The translations under genes were made by a program, and so were the position numbers. Source: JAEUOS01 sp031423955 (GTDB lineage: Bacteria; Pseudomonadota; Gammaproteobacteria; Burkholderiales; JAEUOS01). From it: DNA of 64,000 bases. The stretch covers positions 5,641 to 69,640 of the forward strand of contig JANPGJ010000412.1 in the NCBI GenBank assembly GCA_031423955.1, given 5' to 3'. The notes under the pieces were generated by a model. The model did not search any database. It saw nothing but the letters and a program-made list of their open reading frames with translations, and had not been told where the DNA came from. Below, piece by piece: positions 27,019 to 36,269 of this stretch (its first letter is position 1; every line of letters begins with the position of its first letter).

Positions 27019-27051
27019 AAAAAGCCGGGCGCTTCGCCCGGCTTTTTTTCG
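27019..27051 (+). terminator. Terminator of the Lys-rich peptide gene
   Basis: AAAGCCGGGCG-CTT-CGCCCGGCTTT is followed by a T run. The A/T symmetry could allow action in both directions. Confidence 0.9.
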
Positions 27052-27127
27052 TCTGCGGCGGCGCCGAGTGACTAGAATGTTTGCTTCTCGACCGGCCTTT
27101 TTCCAATCACGTTTCAACAACCATCCT

Positions 27128-27589
27128 ATGGCCAACCATCTGCTTCGCGCAAAAACCTGTCTCGCAGTACTGCTTTGTGCGGCTGCCGGCGCTTTTGCCC
27201 AAGGCCAGCCGCCATTGCCCGCAATTCAGCTGCAGACCGGCTTGTATCTGATAAAAGCGGAAGTCGCTGCGAGCTATGGAACCCGAATGCAGGGGCTGAT
27301 GCAGCGGGAAAAAATGGGCGCCAACGAAGGCATGCTGTTCATTTTTCCGGATCGCGACAAGCAATGCATGTGGATGAAAAACACCCTCTTGCCGCTGTCG
27401 GTGGCGTTCATCGACGAGGCCGGGGTAATCCTCAACGTCGAGGACATGAAACCGCAAACCGAAGATAGCCATTGCAGCGCCAAGCCAGCCCGGTATGCGC
27501 TGGAAATGAACCTGGGTTGGTTCAAATCCAAGAATATCAAGCCTGGCGCAAAAATCATCGGTCTGGAAAAAGGCGGCCCCCCGCAATAG
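27128..27589 (+). CDS. Exported DUF192 family protein
   Basis: The 153-residue protein has a signal peptide ending AGAFAQG and one DUF192 domain: ASYGTRMQGLMQREKMGANEGMLFIF, then CMWMKNTLLPLSVAFID and PARYALEMNLGWFKS (each quoted in part). DUF192 proteins are small beta-barrel periplasmic proteins with no settled function. The start at 27128 puts the signal peptide at the N-terminus; ATG 27077 would add 17 residues. It converges with yqeY. Confidence 0.85.
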   Translation: MANHLLRAKTCLAVLLCAAAGAFAQGQPPLPAIQLQTGLYLIKAEVAASYGTRMQGLMQREKMGANEGMLFIFPDRDKQCMWMKNTLLPLSVAFIDEAGVILNVEDMKPQTEDSHCSAKPARYALEMNLGWFKSKNIKPGAKIIGLEKGGPPQ

Positions 27590-27622
27590 CCAGGGCCCGA
27601 CACCCGATGCGGAAACCGACGA

Positions 27623-28069
27623 TCAGCCGCTGAGTCGCGCCTTCACAGTCGCCGACACCTGCGCCATGTCGGCCCGACCGGCCAACTTCGACTTGACTGT
27701 GGCCATCACCTTGCCCATCACCGCCTGTCCGCCCGCGCCGGCCGCCGCTATCGCCTCTGCGATCACAGCAGCGATCTCATCCGGCGACGCCTGCTGTGGC
27801 AAATAGGCCGACAGCACGCCGACTTCAAACTCCTCGCCATCGGCCAGATCATCGCGTTTCGCGGCCCGATACTGAGTGGCAGAATCGCGCCGCTTCTTGA
27901 GTTCCTTTTCGACAATCGCGATGACATCCGCATCGGCCAGTTCGACCCGACGGTCGACCTCAACCTGCTTGCACGCGGCCAGCAACATGCGAATCGCGGA
28001 CAGACGCTTGCTGTCGCGAGCTCGCATTGCGGTTTTCATGTCTTCGGTGATGCGGTCCTTGAGCAGCAT
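27623..28069 (-). CDS. yqeY: GatB/YqeY domain protein
   Basis: The 148-residue protein consists only of the helical GatB/YqeY tail domain (LLKDRITEDMKTAMRARDSKRL; LSAYLPQQASPDEIAAVI; VMGKVMATVKSKLAGRADM, each in part). In the amidotransferase GatCAB this domain contacts tRNA, so the stand-alone form may act on charged tRNA; that role is unproven. The start at 28069 follows AAGGA. It is downstream of rpsU, its usual neighbour, but dnaG and rpoD, which often come next, are absent. Confidence 0.93.
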   Translation of the reverse strand: MLLKDRITEDMKTAMRARDSKRLSAIRMLLAACKQVEVDRRVELADADVIAIVEKELKKRRDSATQYRAAKRDDLADGEEFEVGVLSAYLPQQASPDEIAAVIAEAIAAAGAGGQAVMGKVMATVKSKLAGRADMAQVSATVKARLSG

Positions 28070-28213
28070 GATGAGTCCTTGTTCCGGATACTTGATCTTT
28101 TTATCGTTCCCAAAAACAGTTCCGCCAGTGACATGTCTTCGGCCGGGAATCCTGCAACTATCCACAAATCCCCGCAGCGCGATACTGGGCCGGCCATCGG
28201 CACCCCGGAAAAC

Positions 28214-28250
28214 GACAAAAGCCGCGGGGTTTGACGCGCCCGCGGCCTTT
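28214..28250 (-). terminator. Terminator after rpsU
   Basis: On the minus strand GCCGCGGG (28246-28239) pairs with CCCGCGGC (28228-28221), followed by TTTTGT. It separates rpsU from yqeY, perhaps partially. Confidence 0.75.
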
Positions 28251-28270
28251 GCAAAACGCTGCCCCTGCGA

Positions 28271-28483
28271 TCAGTACAGTTTGGGCGGCAACTGCTGGCT
28301 TTTGAGTCGCTTGTACGTACGCTTGACGGCGGCGGCATGCTTGCGCTTGCGTTCCGACGTCGGCTTTTCATAAAACTCGCGCGCCCGAAGTTCCGTCAGC
28401 AGACCGGTTTTCTCGATCGTGCGCTTGAAGCGGCGCATCGCAACTTCAAACGGCTCATTTTCCTTGAGGCGAACTGTAGGCAT
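28271..28483 (-). CDS. rpsU: 30S ribosomal protein S21
   Basis: The 70-residue basic protein (MPTVRLKENEPFEVAMRRFK at its start) is full length and typical. S21 helps base pairing between mRNA and the 16S anti-Shine-Dalgarno region. It heads a unit with yqeY. In most Betaproteobacteria tsaD is divergent next to it; here the metal-efflux operon lies in between. Confidence 0.97.
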   Translation of the reverse strand: MPTVRLKENEPFEVAMRRFKRTIEKTGLLTELRAREFYEKPTSERKRKHAAAVKRTYKRLKSQQLPPKLY

Positions 28484-28568
28484 GATCCAGAAACTCCAAC
28501 GGCAGAAAGCCTATGATTATATGTCATCTGTGAAACGGAAGCAATACCGTCGACTCGCCGAACAGGCT

Positions 28569-31500
28569 TCATGGCTTGCCCGATCGCAGAGCGCGACGCA
28601 TCCTCACAACACCCCGCCGCGGCAAATTTGTCCATTTGCGGTTGAACAGGATGTAGAGCACCGGCAGCACGATCAGGGTCAACAACGTCGCCGAAATCAA
28701 CCCGCCAATCACTACGACCGCCAGCGGTTTCTGGGTCTCTGAACCAATGTCGGTCGACAGCGCCATTGGCAAAAGGCCCAGCATTGCCAGCAAGCCGGTC
28801 ATCAGTACGGTTCGCAGGCGCTGCATCGAACCTTCAACCACCGCTTGCGCTGCCGTCATGCCGGCATTTCGCAATTGATTGAACACAGTCACCATCACCA
28901 CCCCGTTCAGCACAGCCTGCCCGAACAATGCGATGAAACCGATGGCGGCCGAGACGCTGAGGTGAATCCCCGTGAACAGCAACGCGAAAATGCCGCCGAT
29001 CAGGGCGAACGGCACGTTCAAGATGATAAGCAGCGCACTCTTGAGCGAGTTGAACGCATTGAACAAAAGTACAAAGATAAGCAGAACCGAGATCGGCACC
29101 ACCAGTGCCAAACGTGCCATCGCCCGCTCCTGATTCTCGAACTCCCCCGACCAGGAGATGCGGTACCCCTCGGGTACCTTGACCTTCTCCTTGACGCGCG
29201 CTTGCATGTCGGCCACGACGCTGCCCATATCGCGATCACGAATGAAGATCCCGATCGCCATGACCCGCCCGCCGTTCTCGCGCGCGATATTCATACTGCC
29301 GCCGGCGGCCTTGAATGCGGCGACCTCCGACAATGGAATGTAGGCGCCGGACGAGGTCGCCATCAGGATGCCTTTCATACGCTCAAGTCCACGCTCTTCG
29401 GGCGACACCCGCACCGCCACGGCGAACTTGCGCTCCCCTTCCCACAGATAGGTTGCCGCCCGCCCCCCGATGCCGACTTCGATCACGTCCTGGATATCGG
29501 CGACATTGAGTCCGTACCGCGCCGCACGCGCGCGATCGATTTCCACCAGGTAGTTGGGCAATTCGCCCACCCGGTCGATCAAGGCACGGGTGACGCCCGG
29601 CACGTCGCCAACCTCCGCCAGGACGCTCTCGGCCACTTTTCGCAGGGTAGGAATATCGTCGCCGAATACCTTGATTACGATCTGGCCGTCGATTTGCGAA
29701 ATGCTCTCGAGAATGTTGTCACGGATCGGTTGCGAGAACGACGGCTTGATTGCCGGCAAGGTCAGCAAGGCCTGTTCCATCTCGTCCATCACCTGTCGCT
29801 TGCTGAATGCTCGTTTCCATTCCGACTCGGGCTTTAGATCGACCAGGAACTCGGCCATGTTGATCAGTTTGGGGTCGGTGCCATCTTCGGGCCTGCCAGC
29901 CTTGGAAATCACCGAATTGACCTCGGGAGTCTTCAGCAAAATGCGGCGGATTTGTCCGTTTTGCGCCTGCGCTTCGCTGACCGAGACCGACGAAGGCAAT
30001 TTGACGTTCAACCAGAGCGAACCCTCGTTAAGTTCCGGCAGGAATTCCGTGCCCAGGCGCGGAACTACCGCAAAGCTCAGTGCGAGTGCGACTAGTGCAA
30101 GAACGATGACCTTGACTTGGTTGGCCAGGCTCCATTGAAGCACCGGCGCATAGCCCGCCTTGGCAACGCTGACGATCCAGTTGTCGTGGCTCGGCAGATT
30201 TTTCGACAGCCATTTGAAGCACAGCAGGGGCACCAGGGTCAGCGACAGGATCAGCGATCCGACCAGGGCGAACGTCACGGAATAGGCCATCGGCGCGAAG
30301 ATCCTGCCTTCATGGCGCTGCAGCGTGAAAATGGGAATGTGCGCCGCGATGATGATGATCATCGCAAACAAGGTCGGCCGACCGACTTCTACCGCCGCTT
30401 CGATGATGGTGTGGAGCCGAAACCGGTCTTCGCGCTTGTCGACAGTGGCGTCCTGGAAGTCCGCCTGCATCGACAGGCGCCGGAACACGTTTTCCACCAC
30501 GATCACCGCGCCATCGACGATGATGCCGAAATCCATCGCGCCCAGCGACAGCAGATTGGCCGGAATGCCGACAAAACTCAGGCCCAGGAAGGTCGCCAGC
30601 AGCGACAGCGGTATCACCAGCGTAACGATTGCAGCGGCCCGGAAATTGGCGAGAAACAGGTAGAGCACGATCGCCACCAGCGCCGCCCCTTCCAGCAGAT
30701 TCTTGAATACGGTATTGAGCGTCTTGCCAATCAGCCAGGAACGATCATAGAAGGGAACGATCGCAACCCCTTTCGGCAATCCGCCGCGGTTGAGTTCATC
30801 GACCTTCTCCTTGACCTCCTTGAGAACTTTGGACGGATTCTCGCCCTTGCGCATCAACACCACGCCGGTGACCACGTCGTCATCGCGATCCTGCCCCACG
30901 ATGCCCTGGCGCTGCACATTGCCCACCACCACCTTCGCGACATCGCGCACCAGCACCGGCGCGCCGTTGCGTTCGCCGAGGACGATGTTCTCGATATCGG
31001 AGGCATCTCGCAGCAAGCCGATGCCGCGAATCGTGTATTGCTGCCCGCCCTGCTCGACATAGCCGCCGCCGGCATTGCTGTTGCCACGCTCGAGTGCGAC
31101 AAAAAGTTGCTGCAGGGTCAGCTTGTAGGCTCGCAGGACCGGCAGATCGGGCTGTACCTCGTATTGCTTGATCAGTCCTCCCATGGGCACGATATCGGCG
31201 ACCCCAGGTACTCGCCTTAACGTGCGCTCCACCACCCAGTCCTGCAGGGTACGCAATGTCCGTGAATCCTGAATGTCGGATTTCATCCGGTAGCGATAGA
31301 TCTCGCCGATCGCCGTTGACAGTGGCGCGATATCTGGTTCGACGCCCGGCGGCAACGGCACACTGCGCAGGCGTTCGCCGACCTGCTGACGCGCCAGATT
31401 CACATTGGCGTCGTCATCGAACGTAAGGATGAGGAACGACAAGCCGAATTGGGTATGCGAAAACATGCGCACCGCATTGGGCAGGCCCGACAGCGCGACT

Positions 31501-31709
31501 TCGAGCGGAATCGTGACTTGCTTCTCCACCTCCTCCGCGGCCCTCCCCGGAAACAGGGTGATGACCGTTACCTGGGTGTCGGTGACATCCGGAAACGCCT
31601 CGACCGGAAGGTTCTTGAAGGCAATCAAGCCGCTGGCGACGAATAACGCAGTCGCCAGCAGGATTGCCAGCGGCTGATTCAACGCAAACGAGACGATCCG
31701 CTTGATCAT
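28569..31709 (-). CDS. czcA: CzcA-type heavy-metal RND efflux pump
   Basis: The 1046-residue inner-membrane proton antiporter has 12 predicted helices and two large periplasmic loops. The motif AMDFGIIVDGAVIVVENVF in transmembrane helix 4 (around residue 405) carries the Asp-Gly-Asp spacing of heavy-metal RND pumps of the Co/Zn/Cd class, rather than the Met-rich CusA type for Cu/Ag. The N-terminus MIKRIVSFALNQP is typical. It is the last gene of a czcCBA operon and overlaps czcB by 4 bases. Metal preference is inferred from the motif only. The window shows no adjacent metal-responsive regulator. Confidence 0.93.
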   Translation of the reverse strand: MIKRIVSFALNQPLAILLATALFVASGLIAFKNLPVEAFPDVTDTQVTVITLFPGRAAEEVEKQVTIPLEVALSGLPNAVRMFSHTQFGLSFLILTFDDDANVNLARQQVGERLRSVPLPPGVEPDIAPLSTAIGEIYRYRMKSDIQDSRTLRTLQDWVVERTLRRVPGVADIVPMGGLIKQYEVQPDLPVLRAYKLTLQQLFVALERGNSNAGGGYVEQGGQQYTIRGIGLLRDASDIENIVLGERNGAPVLVRDVAKVVVGNVQRQGIVGQDRDDDVVTGVVLMRKGENPSKVLKEVKEKVDELNRGGLPKGVAIVPFYDRSWLIGKTLNTVFKNLLEGAALVAIVLYLFLANFRAAAIVTLVIPLSLLATFLGLSFVGIPANLLSLGAMDFGIIVDGAVIVVENVFRRLSMQADFQDATVDKREDRFRLHTIIEAAVEVGRPTLFAMIIIIAAHIPIFTLQRHEGRIFAPMAYSVTFALVGSLILSLTLVPLLCFKWLSKNLPSHDNWIVSVAKAGYAPVLQWSLANQVKVIVLALVALALSFAVVPRLGTEFLPELNEGSLWLNVKLPSSVSVSEAQAQNGQIRRILLKTPEVNSVISKAGRPEDGTDPKLINMAEFLVDLKPESEWKRAFSKRQVMDEMEQALLTLPAIKPSFSQPIRDNILESISQIDGQIVIKVFGDDIPTLRKVAESVLAEVGDVPGVTRALIDRVGELPNYLVEIDRARAARYGLNVADIQDVIEVGIGGRAATYLWEGERKFAVAVRVSPEERGLERMKGILMATSSGAYIPLSEVAAFKAAGGSMNIARENGGRVMAIGIFIRDRDMGSVVADMQARVKEKVKVPEGYRISWSGEFENQERAMARLALVVPISVLLIFVLLFNAFNSLKSALLIILNVPFALIGGIFALLFTGIHLSVSAAIGFIALFGQAVLNGVVMVTVFNQLRNAGMTAAQAVVEGSMQRLRTVLMTGLLAMLGLLPMALSTDIGSETQKPLAVVVIGGLISATLLTLIVLPVLYILFNRKWTNLPRRGVVRMRRALRSGKP

Positions 31710-32884
31710 TCGGACTCGGTCTTCGAGGTACCGCTGCGCATGACCTGCTGCAGCAGCAAGGCACCCTCGCTCACCACACGCTGGCCTGCGACCAGTCCGG
31801 AGGCGATCGTCAACTGGCCACCGCGCTCCGCGCCCGGTACCACCGCAACGCGCTCGAAGCTGCCCGCAGCGCGTTCAACGAACGCATAGTGCGAACCATC
31901 GGAGAAAATCACGGAGCGCGCCGGCACCCCGACGCCCGGCGGCCCTTTGTGCTCAAACACCGCGGTAACCAGCATTTCACCCTTGAGGCGGCGATCAGCG
32001 TTGTCGACCGACCCGCGGGCCCGGATGACCCGGGTCTGCGGGTCGATAAAGTCCGCAACCACATCAAGTTTGGCCGAAAACGCCTGCGCCGGGTAGCTCG
32101 GCACCTTGATTTTGAAAGTTGCGCCCTTTGCCAACACCGGCAGATCCTTTTCGTGGGCGTCGATTTGCACCCACAAATGTGCCGGATCGGTCACCACAAA
32201 GAGCGCCGGCGTGCCGCCCTGGTCCGGCCGCACCTCTTGGCCCGGATTGAGATTGCGCTCGACGACCGTTCCGCCGATCGGGCTCTTCAAGGCAAGTGTC
32301 TGATCGATCCCGGCGCCACCACCGTACAAGCGGATCCTGCCCTGGGCCCGCGTCAGTTCGCTGCGCGCGCGCGCATGTTCGGCTTCGGCTTGCGCCAGAT
32401 CCTTGCGCGGGGCGACGCCGTTGTCGTGCAGTTCCTTCACCCGCGCCAGACTCTTCTCTGCGAGCGCGAAATCGGCCACCGCCTTGCCGGCATCGGCTTG
32501 CGCCTGGCCGAAATCCGGCGAACCCACGTATGCCAGGATCTGCCCCGCCTTGACCGGTTCACCCGCTTGGGCGGCAATTCGCAACACCCGCCCGGAAAAC
32601 GGCGCATAAATCCGTACCGTCCGGTTTTCGTCCCACACCAGGCGCGCCGTCAGTTCAATGCCAACGTCGCCCAGTATGGCAACCGGCGCCATTCCCAGTG
32701 AGGCCAGTTGCGGGCTGCCCGGCGCGAAAGTTACCAGGGCGCCGGCGAACTGCGGTTTTGCCACCGCGGGCGCGGCGGCAGGCAGCGGTTTGTCACCGCA
32801 TGCAGACAGCAGCGCACTCACTGTTGTAACGACGAGCAACAAGCGCTTTTTCGAATCCACCAATTTTTGCAGCTCCCCAGTCAT
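31706..32884 (-). CDS. czcB: RND efflux membrane-fusion lipoprotein (CzcB-like)
   Basis: The periplasmic adaptor links CzcA to the outer-membrane channel. A lipoprotein signal (LLLVVTTVSALLSAC) is followed by the barrel-sandwich half motif RIYAPFSGRVLRIAAQAGEPV, given by its position near residues 88-108, a helical hairpin (about 115-175) and the second half GTVVERNLNPGQEV. The stated ATG gives 392 residues. A TTG at 32863, nine bases after GGGGAG, would give a shorter and more typical lipoprotein signal. There is no His-rich metal-binding N-terminus as in some CzcB proteins. It overlaps czcA by ATGA. Confidence 0.9.
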   Translation of the reverse strand: MTGELQKLVDSKKRLLLVVTTVSALLSACGDKPLPAAAPAVAKPQFAGALVTFAPGSPQLASLGMAPVAILGDVGIELTARLVWDENRTVRIYAPFSGRVLRIAAQAGEPVKAGQILAYVGSPDFGQAQADAGKAVADFALAEKSLARVKELHDNGVAPRKDLAQAEAEHARARSELTRAQGRIRLYGGGAGIDQTLALKSPIGGTVVERNLNPGQEVRPDQGGTPALFVVTDPAHLWVQIDAHEKDLPVLAKGATFKIKVPSYPAQAFSAKLDVVADFIDPQTRVIRARGSVDNADRRLKGEMLVTAVFEHKGPPGVGVPARSVIFSDGSHYAFVERAAGSFERVAVVPGAERGGQLTIASGLVAGQRVVSEGALLLQQVMRSGTSKTESE

Positions 32885-32939
32885 CGCACCGATAACCCAG
32901 TCCTGCGCGGCCACGCATGCCTCATTTAACGCAACACGG

Positions 32940-34268
32940 TCAATCGCCATTTCGGGCCGGCACGCCGCGGCCGAGATCGAAAGCCGACAGCGCCTTCGCA
33001 TGATCCGCGCGAGCCGTGGAAACATCTGCCTGGATTGCCCTCAGGACCCGCCTTGCATCCAGCAGGTCCATCACCCCGATCGCGCCGTTACGAAAAGCAA
33101 ACTCCGCCGCCGCAGCAGCACGCAATGCCTCCGGCAACAGCTCACCCTCGAAGCGCAGCAGACGCTCTCGCGCAGCGGCGAGATCAGCTGCCGCTTTTGC
33201 AAGCTCGGCACGCGCCTGCGCGCGCGTTCGCTCGAGCTGATCGCGCGCCGCATACCAGTCCGCCTGGGCGCGTGCGACATCGCCTTCGTATTGATGGCGC
33301 AGGAACAGCGGCACGGACAGCGCAATCCCGAAGCTGCTGCCTGTGCCCTGGTTGTTCGCATCTGCCTGATTCGGCCAGTGCTCATATTGCGCACCGACCA
33401 AAACGTCGCGTGTGCGCAGCGCGCGCGCCAGTGCGCGCGCCTTGTCGGCGCCGTCCACCCGTGCCAGCGCCGCCAGCACGTCCGCGCGCTGCTCGATTTG
33501 TTCTTCGGTCGGCAGGTCGGCGCCCGCCGCGCGCGGCCGCGGCCAGGGCGAAACCGCCCTGATTGTCGCCGCCACCGACTCGGCGCCGATCAAGTAAGCA
33601 AGCGCGAGCCTGGCGCGCGCCAATTCACCTTCCGCCGCGCGAGCATCATTCTGTGCCCGCAGCGCATCGACCCGAATCCGCGCCACATCGGCCGCCGCCA
33701 GATCCCCCGCCTTCAAGCGCAACTGGGCGGCATCTACCGACTTCCCGAACAACTGTGCCGCATCAACTGAGCTGGCGAATTTTTCCTGTATCGCGAGCAG
33801 ATCGAAATACGCATTGCGCAGCGCCAGCATCTGCTGACGCGCAACATCAGCGATATCCTGACCGGCGGCAGCTTCAAAGCGCCTGGCAGTCTCGACCCGC
33901 AATTCCGCCTTGTCGCCACGCTCGATCAACTGGTCGACACGCACGACCGAGTCGACCGTCTTGCCGCGCAAATTGCCGGCGCCGATTCCGCGGCTCGGGT
34001 TGATGTTCTGCACAGCCAGGCTCAATTGCGGGTTTGGGCGTTGCCCGGCGATCAGGACATCAGCTTGCGACTGTTCAAGTGCCCGCCTGGCGACGGCAAT
34101 GTCACGATTGCTGTTCGCCAGCAAGCTCTCGGCGACGGCCAGAGTCAGGGCACCCATTTCGACATTCCCGGGCGCAAGACTACCCTGTGCTTGCGCTGGC
34201 GGGCAAAGCATCGCCGGCACCAGTAGAAGTGTCGCTCGCAAACACCTTGCAAGTGTGGGGGAACTCAT
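32940..34268 (-). CDS. czcC: Outer-membrane efflux protein (CzcC/TolC-like)
   Basis: The 442-residue protein has a signal peptide ending PPAQAQG and two copies of the outer-membrane-efflux-protein helical repeat, with LTLAVAESLLANSNRDIAVA and FGIALSVPLFLRHQYEGDVA marking the repeats. These proteins form a trimeric channel through the outer membrane. It is the first gene of the czcCBA operon. The start at 34268 is chosen for the signal peptide; no strong ribosome site precedes it. The intergenic region upstream contains short direct repeats that could be an operator. Confidence 0.9.
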   Translation of the reverse strand: MSSPTLARCLRATLLLVPAMLCPPAQAQGSLAPGNVEMGALTLAVAESLLANSNRDIAVARRALEQSQADVLIAGQRPNPQLSLAVQNINPSRGIGAGNLRGKTVDSVVRVDQLIERGDKAELRVETARRFEAAAGQDIADVARQQMLALRNAYFDLLAIQEKFASSVDAAQLFGKSVDAAQLRLKAGDLAAADVARIRVDALRAQNDARAAEGELARARLALAYLIGAESVAATIRAVSPWPRPRAAGADLPTEEQIEQRADVLAALARVDGADKARALARALRTRDVLVGAQYEHWPNQADANNQGTGSSFGIALSVPLFLRHQYEGDVARAQADWYAARDQLERTRAQARAELAKAAADLAAARERLLRFEGELLPEALRAAAAAEFAFRNGAIGVMDLLDARRVLRAIQADVSTARADHAKALSAFDLGRGVPARNGD

Positions 34269-34340
34269 GGGACGCGAAGTATACTGGTGGGTAATTGCCC
34301 AGGCAGGCTCGACCAAGTCAAATGCCTGCAAATTTCGGTT

Positions 34341-34378
34341 AATTTTGCACTTTCACGCAATTTCCCGCAATTTCCGCG
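34341..34378. repeat. Short direct repeats upstream of czcC
   Basis: On the minus strand GCGGAAATT, GCGGGAAATT and GCGTGAAAGT follow each other with a 9-10 base period, close to one helical turn, in an otherwise A/T-rich stretch between tsaD and czcC. The position suits a regulator site, but no regulator is known. Confidence 0.4.
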
Positions 34379-34529
34379 GTATTTTCGACTGTTTCCGGAA
34401 GTCCGCTGACTTTTGAGAACCAGGAAATCCAGTCGGCGCCAGGTTTCGGCGGCGCCCGTGGGGCGAAGCAGCCTCCCGCAATATCGATAGATGTCCATCC
34501 TGCGACCCGGCCAGCGCGCTCGGCAAACC

Positions 34530-35600
34530 ATGCTATTTCTGGGAATCGAAACTTCATGTGACGAAACCGGAGTCGCCCTGTATGACTCCGAACGAGGCCG
34601 CGCCCGTCCGCTTGAAGGCCTTCTGGCGCACGCGCTCTACTCACAGGTTCGCATGCATCAGGAATACGGCGGCGTGGTCCCCGAACTGGCTTCGCGTGAC
34701 CACATCCGCCGGGTTTTGCCACTGGCAAGGCAAGTACTTGACCAGGCAGGTGTCACAGCAACCGAACTGGACGCAATCGCCTACACACAGGGGCCCGGAT
34801 TGGCCGGCGCGCTTCTGGTCGGGGCCGGTACCGCGTGCGGCATGGCCATGGGGCTTGGCGTACCCGCCCTTCCGGTGCACCACCTTGAAGGTCACCTCCT
34901 TTCCCCCTTGCTATCCGAGCTGCCGCCCGCTTTTCCGTTCATCGCCCTGCTGGTATCTGGTGGACACACGCAACTCATGCGGGTGACCGCCGTCGGGTGC
35001 TACGAATTGTTGGGAGAGTCGGTTGACGACGCTGCCGGTGAGGCCTTCGACAAGAGCGCCAAATTGCTGGGACTCGGTTATCCGGGTGGCCCGGCCCTCA
35101 GTGCGCTGGCGCAATCGGGCATCGCCGGCCGCTACCATCTGCCGCGACCGCTGCTTTCGTCGCCGAACCTTGATTTCAGCTTCAGTGGCCTCAAGACCGC
35201 GGTCCTGAACCTGGTACTCAAGCAGGGAGCGGACCGGAGCGCCAACGCCGATATCGCTCATGCGGTTGAAGACGCGATCGTCGATGTCCTGGTCGGCAAA
35301 TCGATGCGCGCGCTCAAGCAGACCGGGCTTGAGCGTTTGGTGATCGCTGGTGGAGTCTCGGCCAATCGCACGTTGCGCCAGCGCCTTGACGCGAGTGCTG
35401 CCGCCAACGGCTATCAGGTGTTTTATCCGGAATTGGCCTTGTGCACGGATAACGGTGCAATGATCGCGTTCGCCGCAGCCTGCCGTGCCGACGCTCAGGT
35501 TGCCGACGGCACCGGCTATTGCTTCAATGTGCGTCCGCGCTGGAACCTGGGCGAACTCGAAGCACCGAATCCGGCAAGTCCTGGTGCCGCAGTGTACTGA
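34530..35600 (+). CDS. tsaD: tRNA threonylcarbamoyladenosine transferase TsaD
   Basis: The 356-residue ASKHA protein attaches the threonylcarbamoyl group to A37 of ANN-decoding tRNAs with TsaB and TsaE. The N-terminus is MLFLGIETSCDETGVALYD; the metal-binding His pair lies in HHLEGH (residues 117-122); LLVSGGHTQL, GEAFDKSAKLLGLGYPGG and AGGVSANRTLR follow. Asp in CTDNGAMIA completes the active site. Start at 34530 matches the family. It is essential in most bacteria. It usually lies divergent from rpsU. Confidence 0.97.
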   Translation: MLFLGIETSCDETGVALYDSERGRARPLEGLLAHALYSQVRMHQEYGGVVPELASRDHIRRVLPLARQVLDQAGVTATELDAIAYTQGPGLAGALLVGAGTACGMAMGLGVPALPVHHLEGHLLSPLLSELPPAFPFIALLVSGGHTQLMRVTAVGCYELLGESVDDAAGEAFDKSAKLLGLGYPGGPALSALAQSGIAGRYHLPRPLLSSPNLDFSFSGLKTAVLNLVLKQGADRSANADIAHAVEDAIVDVLVGKSMRALKQTGLERLVIAGGVSANRTLRQRLDASAAANGYQVFYPELALCTDNGAMIAFAAACRADAQVADGTGYCFNVRPRWNLGELEAPNPASPGAAVY

Positions 35601-35617
35601 AGCCGCGGCACGACGCC

Positions 35618-36223
35618 TCAGCTTTTCGCCTTCGCCCCCAGGCGCGACTCCGTGCCCGCCAAAAGTTTGCCGATATTCGCCCGATGACGCCAGATCAGAA
35701 GCGCGGACATCGCCGCAATCGCCAGGGTAATCGCCCCCAGCGGCCAATAGACCGCACAAAAGAACGTGGCGAACAATGCCGAGACCATCGCGGCCAGGGA
35801 CGAATAGCGAAAGAAAATGGCAATGATCAGCCAGGTCGCAATGGTCGCAAGGCCCAGCCGGAGGTCAACGGCAAGCAGAACACCCAGCGCGGTCGCCACA
35901 CCCTTGCCGCCCTGGAACCGAAAAAACACCGGATACAGGTGACCGAGAAACGCGCCAAAAGCAGCCAGCGCCACACCAGCTTCGCCAACCGCGTACTGTG
36001 CGGCGAAAGTCTGTGCGAGATAAACCGCCAGCCATCCCTTGAAAGCATCACCGGCAAGGGTAAGTACCGCAGCGATCTTGTTGCCGGATCGCAACACGTT
36101 GGTCGCACCAGGATTGCCCGAGCCATAGCTTCGAGGGTCAGCCAGACCCAACGCACGGCTCACCAAGACGGCGAAGGAGATCGAACCGATTAAATATGCA
36201 ATGACTCCGAACAAGAGGCTCAT
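35618..36223 (-). CDS. plsY: Glycerol-3-phosphate acyltransferase PlsY
   Basis: The 201-residue inner-membrane enzyme uses acyl-phosphate to acylate glycerol 3-phosphate, the first step of phospholipid synthesis. Five or so hydrophobic helices are evident. Motif 1 is GSGNPGATN, motif 2 GDAFKGW, motif 3 HLYPVFFRFQGGKGVAT. All are conserved. It converges with tsaD and diverges from folB, a common arrangement in Betaproteobacteria. Confidence 0.96.
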   Translation of the reverse strand: MSLLFGVIAYLIGSISFAVLVSRALGLADPRSYGSGNPGATNVLRSGNKIAAVLTLAGDAFKGWLAVYLAQTFAAQYAVGEAGVALAAFGAFLGHLYPVFFRFQGGKGVATALGVLLAVDLRLGLATIATWLIIAIFFRYSSLAAMVSALFATFFCAVYWPLGAITLAIAAMSALLIWRHRANIGKLLAGTESRLGAKAKS

Positions 36224-36269
36224 GTTGTCATTCTTCTAGAATCGGGGCACAAAAAGGAATTTTATCAAC

